Positions 43,701 to 51,990 are shown, counted from the stretch's first letter. The stretch is 64,000 nucleotides of DNA from Streptomyces hundungensis (GCF_003627815.1 NZ_CP032698.1:1302001-1366000); one strand, 5' to 3'. Numbers and translations: made by a program. Notes: generated from the sequence alone by a model not told the origin.

Positions 43701-44016
43701 CGCCCAAAAGGGGTTGGGCGGCCAGCAGCGCGGCGAATCGGGTACGAAGGACCGCCTCGTCGAGGGCGCCCTCGACGCGCAGGAAGAGTGAGGCGTTGTA
43801 GGTCGCCGGGTCTTCGGCGCTGCGGTCGGCCGCGTACAGGTCCGTCTGGCCGGGCGTGAGGGGCACTGCCTCCAGGTCCGTCCGGCCGGGCGTGAGGGGC
43901 GCTGCCTCCAGGTCCGTCCGGCCGGGCGTGAGGGGCACCGCCTCCGCGATCGGCCGGCCTTCCTCCGTGGCCGGCCGATCGCGGCTCTCCACCGTCACCG
44001 GGGCGTCACCGGTCAC
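40735..44016 (-). CDS. NRPS module C-A-T, threonine predicted
   Basis: A 1093 aa protein. After a 26-residue lead come three 12-residue repeats of the C1 motif (VPLTPGRTDLEA type, residues 27-62). The C domain (about 50-470) has HHLVVDE at 179-185, with Glu replacing the usual Gly. The A domain (about 485-985) has HTSGSTGTPKG, FAFDFSVWE and NGKLD; the pocket reads D-F-W-N-I-G-M-V-H, the known Thr code. The T domain has FFELGGNSLLA. The gene overlaps the small PCP gene by 11 bases and the PKS gene by four. Threonine activation is the firmest substrate prediction in the cluster. Confidence 0.93.
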   Translation of the reverse strand: MTGDAPVTVESRDRPATEEGRPIAEAVPLTPGRTDLEAAPLTPGRTDLEAVPLTPGQTDLYAADRSAEDPATYNASLFLRVEGALDEAVLRTRFAALLAAQPLLGARVSDLDGRLVLAPGHRPPRLFVTDAPVDPDGPLARARLRREALRPFDLDHGPLLRVVLVRHTSTTAHLCLTAHHLVVDEASMALLAQGLLSDTPAPPAESFATWSKAQQQLLPERRERAAALAQELAPRVSASLEWGRTPAADPVAAGTSDAVPLRIPDAVWDAAGDLATTLGITRHSLVIAAAGLVLSRNSSTERPVIGTSVSRRTPRHGAAIGYFSATVPVPLDTGGTGSAADYLKQTHRRAMAAYRDADLPLSSVLPPADRAGLSLVVVPCRTLPDIVTPELTAHPLPDPGFGPAQFPLALYLRQDLPGEQRGLLRHRAAEVDAVAATLFCHQLEAVVTDMVENPSTPLARLAVLPAADRGAQGGPAPADPAPAAGSDLVSQFTEQATRLPGNIAVSCAQQRLTYRELDERATALAQSLIERGVRAGERVGVCLQRGTDLVTALLGVLKAGAAYVPLDPDYPRERLAFITEDTGLSTVVTDRGPGLLPAHLTLLPAGTVPSDADTPLPGPDPERVAYVIHTSGSTGTPKGVLVRHRNVSALLAATAGPDGFGLGEQDVWTLFHSFAFDFSVWEIWGCLLTGGHLVVVPHWTARDPESFHALLVAEGVTVLNQTPSAFAQLLAADATARDPLQVRLLIFGGEPLDARMLLSWMDRYPEHTCRPVNMYGITETTVHCTWRSLTRADALAGTRSVGRPLPGWRLYVLDAQGRPVAPGVPGEIHVAGSGVTAGYLNRPELNADRFLTGPFDGLSESVLYRSGDRGRMLPGGEIEHLGRLDDQVKIRGHRIELGEIREAILSHPAVAGAAAVVRDAHDAATARIDAYLVPAGVAPDPAELRQWLAGRLPAHMLPATFTAVAALPLTVNGKLDTARLPEPARGREAAPPTGAAGTGPDAREETPGTAEPHDAAAQLAAVWQELLGVPVGRDDNFFELGGNSLLAVRLNALQRSNGFPGSQLKLIFRNPTPRRLAAVMGRPANGPTPQEEA
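43831..43938 (-). repeat. Three tandem 36-bp repeats inside the Thr-NRPS gene
   Basis: Three nearly identical in-frame copies of a 36-bp unit encode VPLTPGRTDLEA, APLTPGRTDLEA and VPLTPGQTDLYA. The unit is the C1 motif that opens the condensation domain, so the third copy is probably the structural one and the others extend the N-terminal tail. Confidence 0.9.
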
Positions 44017-44281
44017 GGTCGGCGGCGAGCACGATCCGCGCGAGCGTGGCCGAGTCGGGCGCGTCCAGGATCTCGAGGTAGTCGATTTCGCGGCCGGTGC
44101 TCGCGAATACGCGATCTGCGAGCAGCACCGCCATGAGGGAGTCGCCGCCGTTGGCTATGAACCCGGACTCCACATCGGCGTCGCCGCCGAGTATTTCCTT
44201 CCAGAGAGCGTCGATTCCGCTCGCTGTTTTGCGCTCCTCAGCGCCTTCCGTGACATTCTCGGACACTTCTTCAACCGACAC
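44006..44281 (-). CDS. Stand-alone peptidyl carrier protein, first gene of the operon
   Basis: A 91 aa carrier with a 20-residue acidic lead. FIANGGDSLMAV holds the pantetheine Ser48, and helix 2 and helix 3 regions follow (LLADRVFASTG, LEILDAPDSATLA). The GTG start at 44281 has only a weak ribosome site. It overlaps the Thr-NRPS gene by 11 bases and heads the long minus-strand operon. As the first gene it may carry the starter unit for the downstream C domain; which A protein loads it is not visible (48756-50327 and 11386-12975 are candidates). Confidence 0.88.
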   Translation of the reverse strand: MSVEEVSENVTEGAEERKTASGIDALWKEILGGDADVESGFIANGGDSLMAVLLADRVFASTGREIDYLEILDAPDSATLARIVLAADRDR

Positions 44282-44712
44282 AGAAACTCACTCACTGATA
44301 GTTGCGAAGATTTCTGCGGTCTACCGAACCGCACCACGAAGATGATCATCTTCATCATGATCTTCTTCGTGTGTCAACAGTATTTAGAGGGTTCCGACGC
44401 CATGAGTTAGGCGCAAAAGTCCGAAATTCCGTGGGGATGCGACCAGACGTCAGAAGCACAGTGTGATCCGAGTCACTCCGCAAGTCCGATATTCCCGCAG
44501 CGCACCGCTGCGGGCCCCTATGAGGCCCTTCGAATGCTAATAAGGTCCACCATTTGAGACGCTCCGATATCCCCCCAGAACGGGACGCGGAACTACACAC
44601 CACCTTGACGCTCGACTTCGGACCCGCCTACCATCCGGCGACTTCAGATAATCGCCGCACAACACCCGGGTCATTACAAGCGCGGGTTAAGGTCGACCGA
44701 AAAGGACGCTGA
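44282..44712. promoter_or_regulatory. Central divergent promoter region with palindrome and repeated motif
   Basis: This 431 bp region separates the two NRPS operons and is AT-richer than its surroundings. It holds the palindrome GAAGATGATCATCTTC (44338-44353) inside a wider inverted repeat, CACGAAGA (44335) with TCTTCGTG (44364). A recurring motif appears as AAGTCCGAAATTCC (44417-44430), AAGTCCGATATTCC (44482-44495) and GCTCCGATATCCCC (44561-44574). A promoter-like pair TTGACG (44605-44610) and TACCAT (44629-44634), 18 bp apart, faces the plus-strand NRPS gene. These are likely operators for the Lrp or SARP regulator, though binding is inferred. Confidence 0.6.
44605..44634 (+). promoter_or_regulatory. 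Sigma70-type promoter for the plus-strand NRPS operon
   Basis: TTGACG and TACCAT with an 18 bp spacer, about 80 bp upstream of the NRPS ATG at 44713, leave a leader of roughly 70 bases. The -35 matches consensus well and the -10 keeps the key T-A-T positions. Confidence 0.5.
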
Positions 44713-47700
44713 ATGCAGAGAATCGCGACCCCCGGCCAGCTCCGTTTCTTCGTACTCGACATGCAGCAGCCACGACCCGCCATCGTGCATCGCCTGACCG
44801 TCTCCGGCACGGTGAACGCCGAGCGTCTGCTCACCGCCGTGCGCGCGGTACTCCACGCCCAGCCGGCCCTGCGCGTCTCCCTGCACATGGAGCCTGAAGG
44901 CCTGGTCCAGCGTGTTCACCCGCCGTCCGCGGTTCCCCTCACCGTGCACGCCCTTCCGGAGGGCGAGGAAGCGGCACACGACGCCTTGACGCGTCATCTG
45001 GACACGCTCGGCACGCCCTTCGACCACGACGGGGCGCCGTTGTGCCGCATCGCCGTCCTGCACCGGGCCGACCGGGCGCACCTGCTCTTCGCCGTGCATC
45101 ACGGCATCTTCGACGACGGTTCCGCCACGGCTCTGCTGTCCTCGCTGACGACGGCGCACGGCCTCGGGTCGGAGGAGCTCGCCGCGGCCGAGCTGCCCCA
45201 GGGCGCGCCGTCCCCCCAACGTCTCGACGCCCTGCACCATTTCTGGACGACCACGCTCAAGGACGCCCCCGAGGACTGCACCCTCCCGCAGCTCGTACCG
45301 GGCGCGGACCGCGACCGTGCCGAGGTCACCACGGAGCTGTCCCCCGACCTCGTGGACCGGATGCGCCGGCACGCGACCGAGACCGGGGCGAGTCCGTTCA
45401 CCCAGGTGATGAGTGCGCTGGCCTGGGTCGCGGGCTGGTACGGCGGCACCGATGACGTGGTGATCGCCACGGTCAGCGGGGCCGAGCGCGACACGCAGGG
45501 CGTCGCCGTCGTGGGCTGTCTACAGAACACCATTCCCATCCGTGTCCCGTTGGCCGGCGCCACCACCACGGACCTGCTCGACCGCACCTTGGACGCGCTC
45601 TTCGACGCGGTCGAGCACGCGGAGTTGCCCCTGGAGGACATCCTGGCCGCGACGGGCGCGCCCCGGCACCCGGCCCGCAAGCCCTTCACCCAGCTGATGT
45701 GCACCCAAGGAGAGCTCTACACCGAGACGGTGGACTCGACGGGGACGCTCTGGCGCATGGACCCGCCCCACTCCGACCAGGTCGAGTACGACCTGAGCGT
45801 GACCCTGCTGCACTCGCCCGCCGGCGGCGAGCACCTGGTGGTCGCCCACCCGCGCGACGCCCTCGACTCCCGTACCGCGGACCGGTTCCTGCACCACCTC
45901 GTCGCGGCCCTGGAAGCCCTGACCGGGACCGGTTCGCCCCTGCTGACCGAGCACCCCCTCCTCACCCCGGCCGAGCGGACCGAGCTCACGGCGCTGACCG
46001 GCCCTGCCCTCACCCCCACGCCCGCACCGGTGCACCGTCTCGTCCAGGAGCAGGCGGCGCGCACCCCGCGGGCCCCCTCCGTGCGCGCCGACGGCCAGGA
46101 GCTGGACTACACCGAGCTGACCACCCACGCCCGCGGACTGGCCGCCGCCCTGATGGAGACGGGGGTGCGCCCCGGCGACCGCGTCGGCATCCACCTCGAC
46201 CGCTCGCCGGACCTGGTGGTGGCGATCCTGGCGGTGTGGTGGGCCGGCGCGGCGTACGTACCCCTGGACCCCGACCATCCCGCCGAGCGACTGCGCTACG
46301 TCCTCCAGGATGCGGAGCCCACCGCGTTGATCGCCACCACTCCCCTGCTGCCGGACCTGCCGACGCTCGCGCCCGGCTCCAGCGCTCCGGAACCGGAGTC
46401 CTGGCCAGAGGTGGCCGCCGACGCCCCCGCCTACGTCATGTACACCTCCGGCTCCACCGGCCGGCCCAAGGGCGCCGTCGTTCGCCACGACAACCTGGGT
46501 GCCCTGTTCGCCGCGTTCGACATGGAGTTCGTCGGCGGGCCGAGCGTGGTTCTGGCGGGCACCAGTTGCTCCTTCGACATCAGTCTCATCGAACTGGTCT
46601 GGCCCCTGACGTGCGGTCGGACGCTGCACCTGACGAGCCACCGCACGGTCGTCGACGACGTTCCCGACCCCGGGGGCGCCTTCTACCAGTGCACTCCGTC
46701 GGCGGCCCGGCTGCACACCGCCTCCCCCCAGGGCCGGGCGTTCCTCTCCCGGCTCGGCGCCCTGCTGGTCGGTGGCGAACCGCTGGCCGCCGACCTAGCA
46801 GCCGATCTGGCCGAGCTGGTCCCCGGTCCCGTCCTGAACGGATACGGGCCGACCGAGGCGACCGTGTACACCACGCTGTGGAGGGTCTCCTCCGGCGCCC
46901 CGGTCCACATCGGCCTGCCCCTGCCGGGTGTGCGCTGCCACGTGGTGGACCCCCACGGCCGCGACCTGCCGCCGGGCTGCCCCGGCGATCTGCTCATCTC
47001 CGGGACCGGGGTGGGCGACGGATACTGGCGGCGGCCGGACCTGACGGCCGAGCGCTTCCCGCCGCTGCCCGGGTCCGGCGGCATCACCTGCTATCTCAGC
47101 GGCGACGTGGTGTCCTTCACCCCCGGCTCGGGCCTGAAGTACCTTCACCGGGCCGACCAGCAGGTCAAGGTGCTCGGGCAGCGCATCGAAATCGGGGAGA
47201 TCGAGACCACGCTGCGCAAGCAGCCGGCGATCCGCGACGCGGCCGTCGCCCCGCTGCCGGACGGCACCGGCGTGGTCGCCTTCCTCGTACGCGAGGACGA
47301 TCCCGGTGCGGCTCCCGATCCCCACCCCCTGGCGAGCGCGGCGGCGGCCGAACTGCGCGCCGCCACGGCCCACTGGCTGACCGGCGCCATGCTGCCCACC
47401 GCCTGGCACTCCGTGTCCGACCTGCCGCGCTCCCCCAACGGCAAGCTCGACCGGCAGGTCCTCGCGCGTTGGGTCGCGGAAAGCACCGCGGCGGCCGAGG
47501 CAGCCGCGCCCGTGCTGTCCGGAACGGCCGCCGGAGCCATCCGCGAGGTCTGGGAGCAGGTCCTGGGCGGCCCGGTCACCGACGCGCGCGCCACCTTCTT
47601 CGAGCTGGGCGGCACGTCCTCCGGAATCCTACGGGTCCTGGCCCTGTTGCGGTCCCGCCATCCGGCCCTGCACGCCGCCGACCTCTTCCGGCACACCACG

Positions 47701-47856
47701 CTGCGCGGCCTGGCCGGCTTCCTGGAAGAACTGGAGGCGCCCGGACACCGGGCCGGCCCGGCACAACGCCCGGCCCCTGAGGGACAACCGGGTACCGAGC
47801 GTGGCGCCCGGCGCGCCCAGGCGCTGGCTCGCTGGGCAGACCGGAGAGGCCGATGA
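44713..47856 (+). CDS. NRPS module C-A-T (divergent unit)
   Basis: A 1047 aa protein. The C domain (about 1-430) starts at once with TPGQLRFFVLDM; its active site is HHGIFDD at 129-135, with Asp where Gly is usual. The A domain (about 440-915) has YTSGSTGRPKGA, SFDISLIEL, GYGPTEATVY, RADQQVKVLGQRIE and SPNGKLDRQVL. The pocket reads about D-I-I-Q-L-G-G-V-Y; the nearest code I know is glycine (D-I-L-Q-L-G-L-I-W), but this is weak. The T domain has FFELGGTSSGIL. The ATG has AAAGGA upstream. It forms a plus-strand operon with the third thioesterase gene 121 bp later. Confidence 0.92.
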   Translation: MQRIATPGQLRFFVLDMQQPRPAIVHRLTVSGTVNAERLLTAVRAVLHAQPALRVSLHMEPEGLVQRVHPPSAVPLTVHALPEGEEAAHDALTRHLDTLGTPFDHDGAPLCRIAVLHRADRAHLLFAVHHGIFDDGSATALLSSLTTAHGLGSEELAAAELPQGAPSPQRLDALHHFWTTTLKDAPEDCTLPQLVPGADRDRAEVTTELSPDLVDRMRRHATETGASPFTQVMSALAWVAGWYGGTDDVVIATVSGAERDTQGVAVVGCLQNTIPIRVPLAGATTTDLLDRTLDALFDAVEHAELPLEDILAATGAPRHPARKPFTQLMCTQGELYTETVDSTGTLWRMDPPHSDQVEYDLSVTLLHSPAGGEHLVVAHPRDALDSRTADRFLHHLVAALEALTGTGSPLLTEHPLLTPAERTELTALTGPALTPTPAPVHRLVQEQAARTPRAPSVRADGQELDYTELTTHARGLAAALMETGVRPGDRVGIHLDRSPDLVVAILAVWWAGAAYVPLDPDHPAERLRYVLQDAEPTALIATTPLLPDLPTLAPGSSAPEPESWPEVAADAPAYVMYTSGSTGRPKGAVVRHDNLGALFAAFDMEFVGGPSVVLAGTSCSFDISLIELVWPLTCGRTLHLTSHRTVVDDVPDPGGAFYQCTPSAARLHTASPQGRAFLSRLGALLVGGEPLAADLAADLAELVPGPVLNGYGPTEATVYTTLWRVSSGAPVHIGLPLPGVRCHVVDPHGRDLPPGCPGDLLISGTGVGDGYWRRPDLTAERFPPLPGSGGITCYLSGDVVSFTPGSGLKYLHRADQQVKVLGQRIEIGEIETTLRKQPAIRDAAVAPLPDGTGVVAFLVREDDPGAAPDPHPLASAAAAELRAATAHWLTGAMLPTAWHSVSDLPRSPNGKLDRQVLARWVAESTAAAEAAAPVLSGTAAGAIREVWEQVLGGPVTDARATFFELGGTSSGILRVLALLRSRHPALHAADLFRHTTLRGLAGFLEELEAPGHRAGPAQRPAPEGQPGTERGARRAQALARWADRRGR

Positions 47857-47977
47857 CGGCTCTTCGCACCGCCCCCGGATCCGGCGGGCCGTCCACCGGG
47901 GGCCGGTCACCGATCCGACGGGACCCGGCCCCAGCGCCGGTGTCCCTCCCTTCTCCCGCGCTCTTGTGGAGTCAACG

Positions 47978-48676
47978 ATGACGCTCTCCGTGATGTGCCT
48001 GCCCTACGCCGGAGGCGGGGCCGGGGTCTTCCGGCCCTGGCAGCACCAGCCCGATCTGCCCTTCCGCGTCGTTCCGATCCAACTGCCGGGCCGGGACGAA
48101 TGGTTCGTGGAGGAACCGTGCACGACCATGGCGGACGCCGCTCGCGTCTGCGCCGATCAGATCCGTGACGCGGCCGGGACGGGCCCCTACGCCGTCTTCG
48201 GGCACAGCTTCGGCGCGCTGCTCGCCTATGAGACGGTCCGGCTGCTCGCGGCCGACGGGGCACCGCCGCCGGTACACGTCGTGGTCAGCGGCGCGGCAGC
48301 ACCCGACGTCGCCCGCCCGCGGATGGACGGCGCCCTCCTCGACGACGACGCCTTCGTCGCCAGGCTGCGCGATCTCGTGGGGTACGACCACGAGGCGTGG
48401 CACGAGCCGGAGTTGCGGGAGTTGCTCCTGCCCGCGCTCCGTGCCGATCTGGAGATCCAGGACGGCTACGTCCACGTGCCGGGGGCTTCGCTGACGATGC
48501 CGGTGAGCGTCCTGCGAGGAACCGACGACGCGCTGGTGCGGTACGAGGACGCCGCCCGCTGGGGGCAGTACACCTCCCATGACGCCACGGTGCTCGATGT
48601 GCCGGGCGGCCACATGTACTTCACCGAGAACTGGCCGCTGCTCTGGAAGACGCTGGACACACTGCTGGGCGCCTAG
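47978..48676 (+). CDS. Type II thioesterase, copy 3
   Basis: A 232 aa alpha/beta hydrolase starting MTLSVMCLPYAGGGAGVFRPW. The nucleophile elbow is FGHSFGALLAYE; the Asp is in LRGTDDALV, and the His is in VPGGHMYFTENW. It is very close in plan to copy 2 in the minus-strand operon (MCLPYAG, IQLPGR, GHSFG). It lies downstream of the C-A-T gene with a GTGGAG ribosome site. Without any C-terminal thioesterase domain in the megasynthases, this copy or copy 2 might act in chain release as well as proofreading (inference). Confidence 0.93.
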   Translation: MTLSVMCLPYAGGGAGVFRPWQHQPDLPFRVVPIQLPGRDEWFVEEPCTTMADAARVCADQIRDAAGTGPYAVFGHSFGALLAYETVRLLAADGAPPPVHVVVSGAAAPDVARPRMDGALLDDDAFVARLRDLVGYDHEAWHEPELRELLLPALRADLEIQDGYVHVPGASLTMPVSVLRGTDDALVRYEDAARWGQYTSHDATVLDVPGGHMYFTENWPLLWKTLDTLLGA

Positions 48677-48696
48677 CTCCGCCGCGTACCGCGAAC

Positions 48697-48741
48697 GAAA
48701 GGCCGGTGGGCCCCTCCCTTCGAGGAGCCCACCGGCCTTTC
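48697..48741. terminator. Strong hairpin terminator between convergent genes
   Basis: GAAAGGCCGGTGGGC (48697-48711) pairs perfectly over 15 bp with GCCCACCGGCCTTTC (48727-48741). The flanking A and T runs make it work in both directions, ending the thioesterase transcript and the converging A-domain gene. Confidence 0.88.
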
Positions 48742-48755
48742 GACGTCCGGCGGGG

Positions 48756-50327
48756 TCAGCCCCCGGCCGCCGTGAGCTGTTCCGTCAGGACCCGGCGGTC
48801 CAGCTTGCCGTTGTGGTTCATGGGCAACTCGGCGAGGTGTGTGAACTTCTGCGGCACCATGTAGCGGGGCAGCCGTTCGGAGAGCGCCTCACGCAGCCGC
48901 GCCGCCGACCTGGGCGGGCCGGTGTACGCGGCCTCGAGCCGCATCCGCCCGTCCTCACCGCGCACGGCCACGACGGCGGCCTGGCCGATGCCGTCCTGCT
49001 CCCGCAGTACGGCTTCGGTCTCGCCGATCTCCACGCGCTGGCCCATGATCTTGACCTGTTGGTCGATCCGCCCCAGGTGCACCAGGACTCCGCCGTCGAG
49101 CACCTGCACCAGGTCGCCGGTGCGGTACCAGTCCTTCTCTCCCGGGACGTGGCGTCCGGCTGCCGGCTCGGCCGGGCGCCCCGCATCGTCCAGGAAGCGC
49201 CCCCGGTTGTCGTTCTCGTCGAGGTATCCGGCGAACCGCTGCACTCCGCGCACGCACAGTTCGCCCTCGTCGGCCGGCCTGCCCTCGGCGTCCACGACGC
49301 GGTGGTCGAGATGGGGGTAGACCGGGCCGATGGGAAGGGTGCCGTTGGCCGTGCGCGGCCACTCCTCCACCCGTTCGGGCAGTCTGTACTGCGTGCAGAC
49401 GATGGTCACCTCGGTCGGCCCGTACAGGTTCTCCAGCGTGCTCTGCGGCGCGGCGGCCCGCCATGCCGTGGCCTGCTGCACCGTCAACTGCTCACCGCCG
49501 AACAGGCTCCAGCGCAGGGACGGCATCGAATCGGGGGCCAGGTTTCCGGTCAGATGGGCCATCGTGATCACGGACGGCACGGAGAACCAGTGCGTGATCT
49601 CCTCGCGGCCCACGAACGCGGCCGGCTTGGCCAGTTCCCGTCTGGGCGGGACGACGAGAGCGGCCCCCGACCCCCAGGCGCCGAACAATTCGAAGACGGA
49701 AGGGTCGAAGGCCAGGCCGATGTTCTGGGCCATCCGGCAGCCCGGCCCCAGCTCGTAACGCTCGATGACGTAGCGCAGAAAGGCGTCGATGTTGCGATGC
49801 GTCACCGGAACGCCCTTCGGCGCGCCGGTGGATCCGGAGGTGAACAGCAGGTATGCGAAGTCCTCGGGGAGCACCGCGGCTCGGGGTGGGAGATCCGCCG
49901 CCACACCTTCGCGCAAACGGGCCAGGAGGTCCTCGGAGAGACACAGGACGGTGACGTCCGGCCCCTCCGGTTCGGGCAGCCGGTCGGCCAGATAGAGGTC
50001 GAGGCCCGCGGCCCGGGTGATGGATGCGATCCGCGCCGCCGGAAAGGCCGCATTGAGCGGTACGACGGTGGCGCCCAGGCGCAGCACGGCAAGATAGCCC
50101 GCGTATGTCAACAGGCCCGGCGTCGTCGTCAGCCCCACCCGGCGCGGGACGCTGCCGCCGCACGCCGTGAGGATCTCCGCGGCCAGAGCATCGGCCAGCG
50201 CGGCCAGTTCCCGGTACGTCAGGCAGTCGGCGTCTGTCTCCAGGGCCACCCGGTCGCCGTGGTCACGCACCGAGTCGGCGAACCATGTGTACAGGTCGCG
50301 CGGGGAATCGGCGCCCTCTGCCGTCAT
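48756..50327 (-). CDS. Second stand-alone adenylation protein
   Basis: A 523 aa adenylation enzyme without a carrier domain. Motifs include LTYRELAALADALA, FTSGSTGAPKGV, LAFDPSVFELFG, LYGPTEVTIV, YRTGDLV, RIDQQVKIMGQRVE and MNHNGKLDRRVL. The pocket reads about D-P-F-F-L-G-L-I-V, a hydrophobic pocket that could fit an aliphatic or aromatic residue; no exact code is known to me. The ATG overlaps the stop of the epimerase-type gene (ATGA). It must load a carrier in trans, for example the A-less C-T-E protein or a small PCP. Which of the two free A proteins serves which carrier cannot be read from sequence. Confidence 0.9.
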   Translation of the reverse strand: MTAEGADSPRDLYTWFADSVRDHGDRVALETDADCLTYRELAALADALAAEILTACGGSVPRRVGLTTTPGLLTYAGYLAVLRLGATVVPLNAAFPAARIASITRAAGLDLYLADRLPEPEGPDVTVLCLSEDLLARLREGVAADLPPRAAVLPEDFAYLLFTSGSTGAPKGVPVTHRNIDAFLRYVIERYELGPGCRMAQNIGLAFDPSVFELFGAWGSGAALVVPPRRELAKPAAFVGREEITHWFSVPSVITMAHLTGNLAPDSMPSLRWSLFGGEQLTVQQATAWRAAAPQSTLENLYGPTEVTIVCTQYRLPERVEEWPRTANGTLPIGPVYPHLDHRVVDAEGRPADEGELCVRGVQRFAGYLDENDNRGRFLDDAGRPAEPAAGRHVPGEKDWYRTGDLVQVLDGGVLVHLGRIDQQVKIMGQRVEIGETEAVLREQDGIGQAAVVAVRGEDGRMRLEAAYTGPPRSAARLREALSERLPRYMVPQKFTHLAELPMNHNGKLDRRVLTEQLTAAGG

Positions 50328-51346
50328 CAGCCGCTCGCCTTCGCCCGCCATGCGCGCAGCACCTCGCGCTCCTTGTCCGGGTCGACCCCGATCACCGCGT
50401 CGCCCTGGCGGTAGGGGGCGTCGGCCGGGCCGCGCTCGCGCAACCACTCCCAGGTGTCGGCGACGGTCTGGGAGAGCGGACGGCAGCGCAGTCCGGCGGC
50501 GACGGCCTTCGCGGGAGAGGCCGCCCAGGCCCCGGCCATGGCGGGCTGTTCCAGCGCCCAGAAAGGAAGCTCGACCCAGGGGCCCAGGCCCTGCTCCACC
50601 AGGAAGTCCTCGGGAGCCCAGACGGTGGTCGCCCCCGCGCCCGTCACCCGTGCGCACTCTTCGAGCAGTTCGCCGAGGGTCGTCGTGTCCTTCGGACCGG
50701 TCACCAGGTATCGCCCGGCGGCTCCCGTCTGGAGCAGGTCGAGGCCGAACTCCGCGATGTCCCTGGCGTCGATGAGCTGAATCGTCTGCTCCGCCCGGCC
50801 GGGCGCGAGGACCTCGCCGCCGCGGGCCATGCGCTCCAGCCACCAGAGCAGACGCCCCGGCGTCTCGCGGGGCCCGACGATGAGACCGGGGTTGAGGATG
50901 CACACCTCGCCGTCGAAGTACTCCTCGACCGCCCGCTCGCACCCCGCCTTCAGCGCGTTGCCGGGCACGTCCTCGACGGCGGCGTCCGGCGGGCAGGGAA
51001 GGCGTTCCGAGCTCTCGTCCACCGGACCCGCGGGCCAAGGATCGTAGACGTGGAAGGACGAGACGAACAGATAGGTGCCGGCCCTGCCGCTCAGCGCGCG
51101 AGCCGACCGTCCCACCGTGCGCGGGTGGAATCCGCTGGTGTCGATGACCGCGTCCCAGGGCCCCGCGGCGGCAAGTGCCTCCAGATCGGCGGCATTCTCC
51201 CGATCGCCATGGATGCTCTTCGTTCCCGCCATGTCAGGACCGGACTTTCCCCGGTTGAAAACCGTGACGGAATGTCCGCGTTCGACTGCCTCGTGGACGA
51301 AAGCCCGCCCCAGAAATACCGAGCCACCAATGATGAGGATGTTCAT
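50327..51346 (-). CDS. NAD(P)-dependent epimerase/dehydratase-type reductase
   Basis: An extended SDR of about 339 aa. The start MNILIIGGSVFLG at 51346 begins the Rossmann fold; the frame continues upstream without a better site, and the ribosome site is weak. Further marks are FNRGKSG, DRENAADLEAL, VIDTSGFHP, YLFVSSFHVYD and LNPGLIVGPRETPGRLLWW. The usual Tyr-x-x-x-Lys is not obvious; a Gly-Asn-Ala-Leu-Lys stretch occupies that area. Close relatives are annotated as NAD-dependent epimerases or reductases. It is coupled to a free A-domain gene, so it may reduce or modify the amino acid that A protein activates. The exact reaction is unknown. Confidence 0.82.
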   Translation of the reverse strand: MNILIIGGSVFLGRAFVHEAVERGHSVTVFNRGKSGPDMAGTKSIHGDRENAADLEALAAAGPWDAVIDTSGFHPRTVGRSARALSGRAGTYLFVSSFHVYDPWPAGPVDESSERLPCPPDAAVEDVPGNALKAGCERAVEEYFDGEVCILNPGLIVGPRETPGRLLWWLERMARGGEVLAPGRAEQTIQLIDARDIAEFGLDLLQTGAAGRYLVTGPKDTTTLGELLEECARVTGAGATTVWAPEDFLVEQGLGPWVELPFWALEQPAMAGAWAASPAKAVAAGLRCRPLSQTVADTWEWLRERGPADAPYRQGDAVIGVDPDKEREVLRAWRAKASG

Positions 51347-51990
51347 CGAGCCATGATCACGTAACTCTTCCCGCTTGACAAGAAACAAGATGCAGTCACC
51401 AAACATCACCGGCTATAGCGGTATATCCCGTATATCTCCAGCGAAAATCTCGCAGAGTGCGGAACAAGCGCTGGAAGGTGGGTCCACTCGGGTCGAACGC
51501 GTCCTTGCCGGGACAGAGGCCGCGTCGATGCCCTGACGCCGTTGGCGCGCCGGGCCGGCCCCGCAGACATATGCACGTCGACATCGTAGAAGGCATGGCT
51601 TGATTTCGACCACCCCTCTTCTTCGGAAATCCCCGCCCCGCCGGGCATGGGCGACCCCTTCGCTTCATTGAGGAGCCGCCCGAGCGGATGGCCGAAAAAG
51701 TCCGCGCCGTTCGATCGGGACGGAACGGGTCGCACGCGCGGGACGCACGCCCGGGACGGACCGCTCGGGTCGGACTGGGCGGACGGGTTGGCCGCGTCGG
51801 CCGTGCCGCGAAGGCCCGGAACGCCTCGGCACCCCTGGCCGGCCGGGCAGGAGGATGTCTGCCCGTGCAACAGGGCCGCGGCGCCCCTCCGTTGTGATCT
51901 CCCTCATGCTGCGCACCCGCCTCCTCGGCGGTAACTTGCTCCGGACGATCATTTCAACAAAATGTCAATGTTCTCTCGGGGAGGCGACTC
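51347..51990. other. Divergent gap between reductase and methyltransferase genes
   Basis: About 640 bp with no convincing gene. An AT-rich spot near 51410-51440 contains GTATATC at 51421-51427 and again at 51430-51436, a 9-bp-spaced direct repeat that could lie in the reductase promoter. The rest is GC-rich without conserved coding signal. Confidence 0.4.

Noticed and set aside
43831..43938. CRISPR-like or regulatory repeat
   Set aside because: The units are contiguous without spacers and in frame within a coding motif, so this is a coding tandem repeat. No CRISPR array was seen anywhere in the window.
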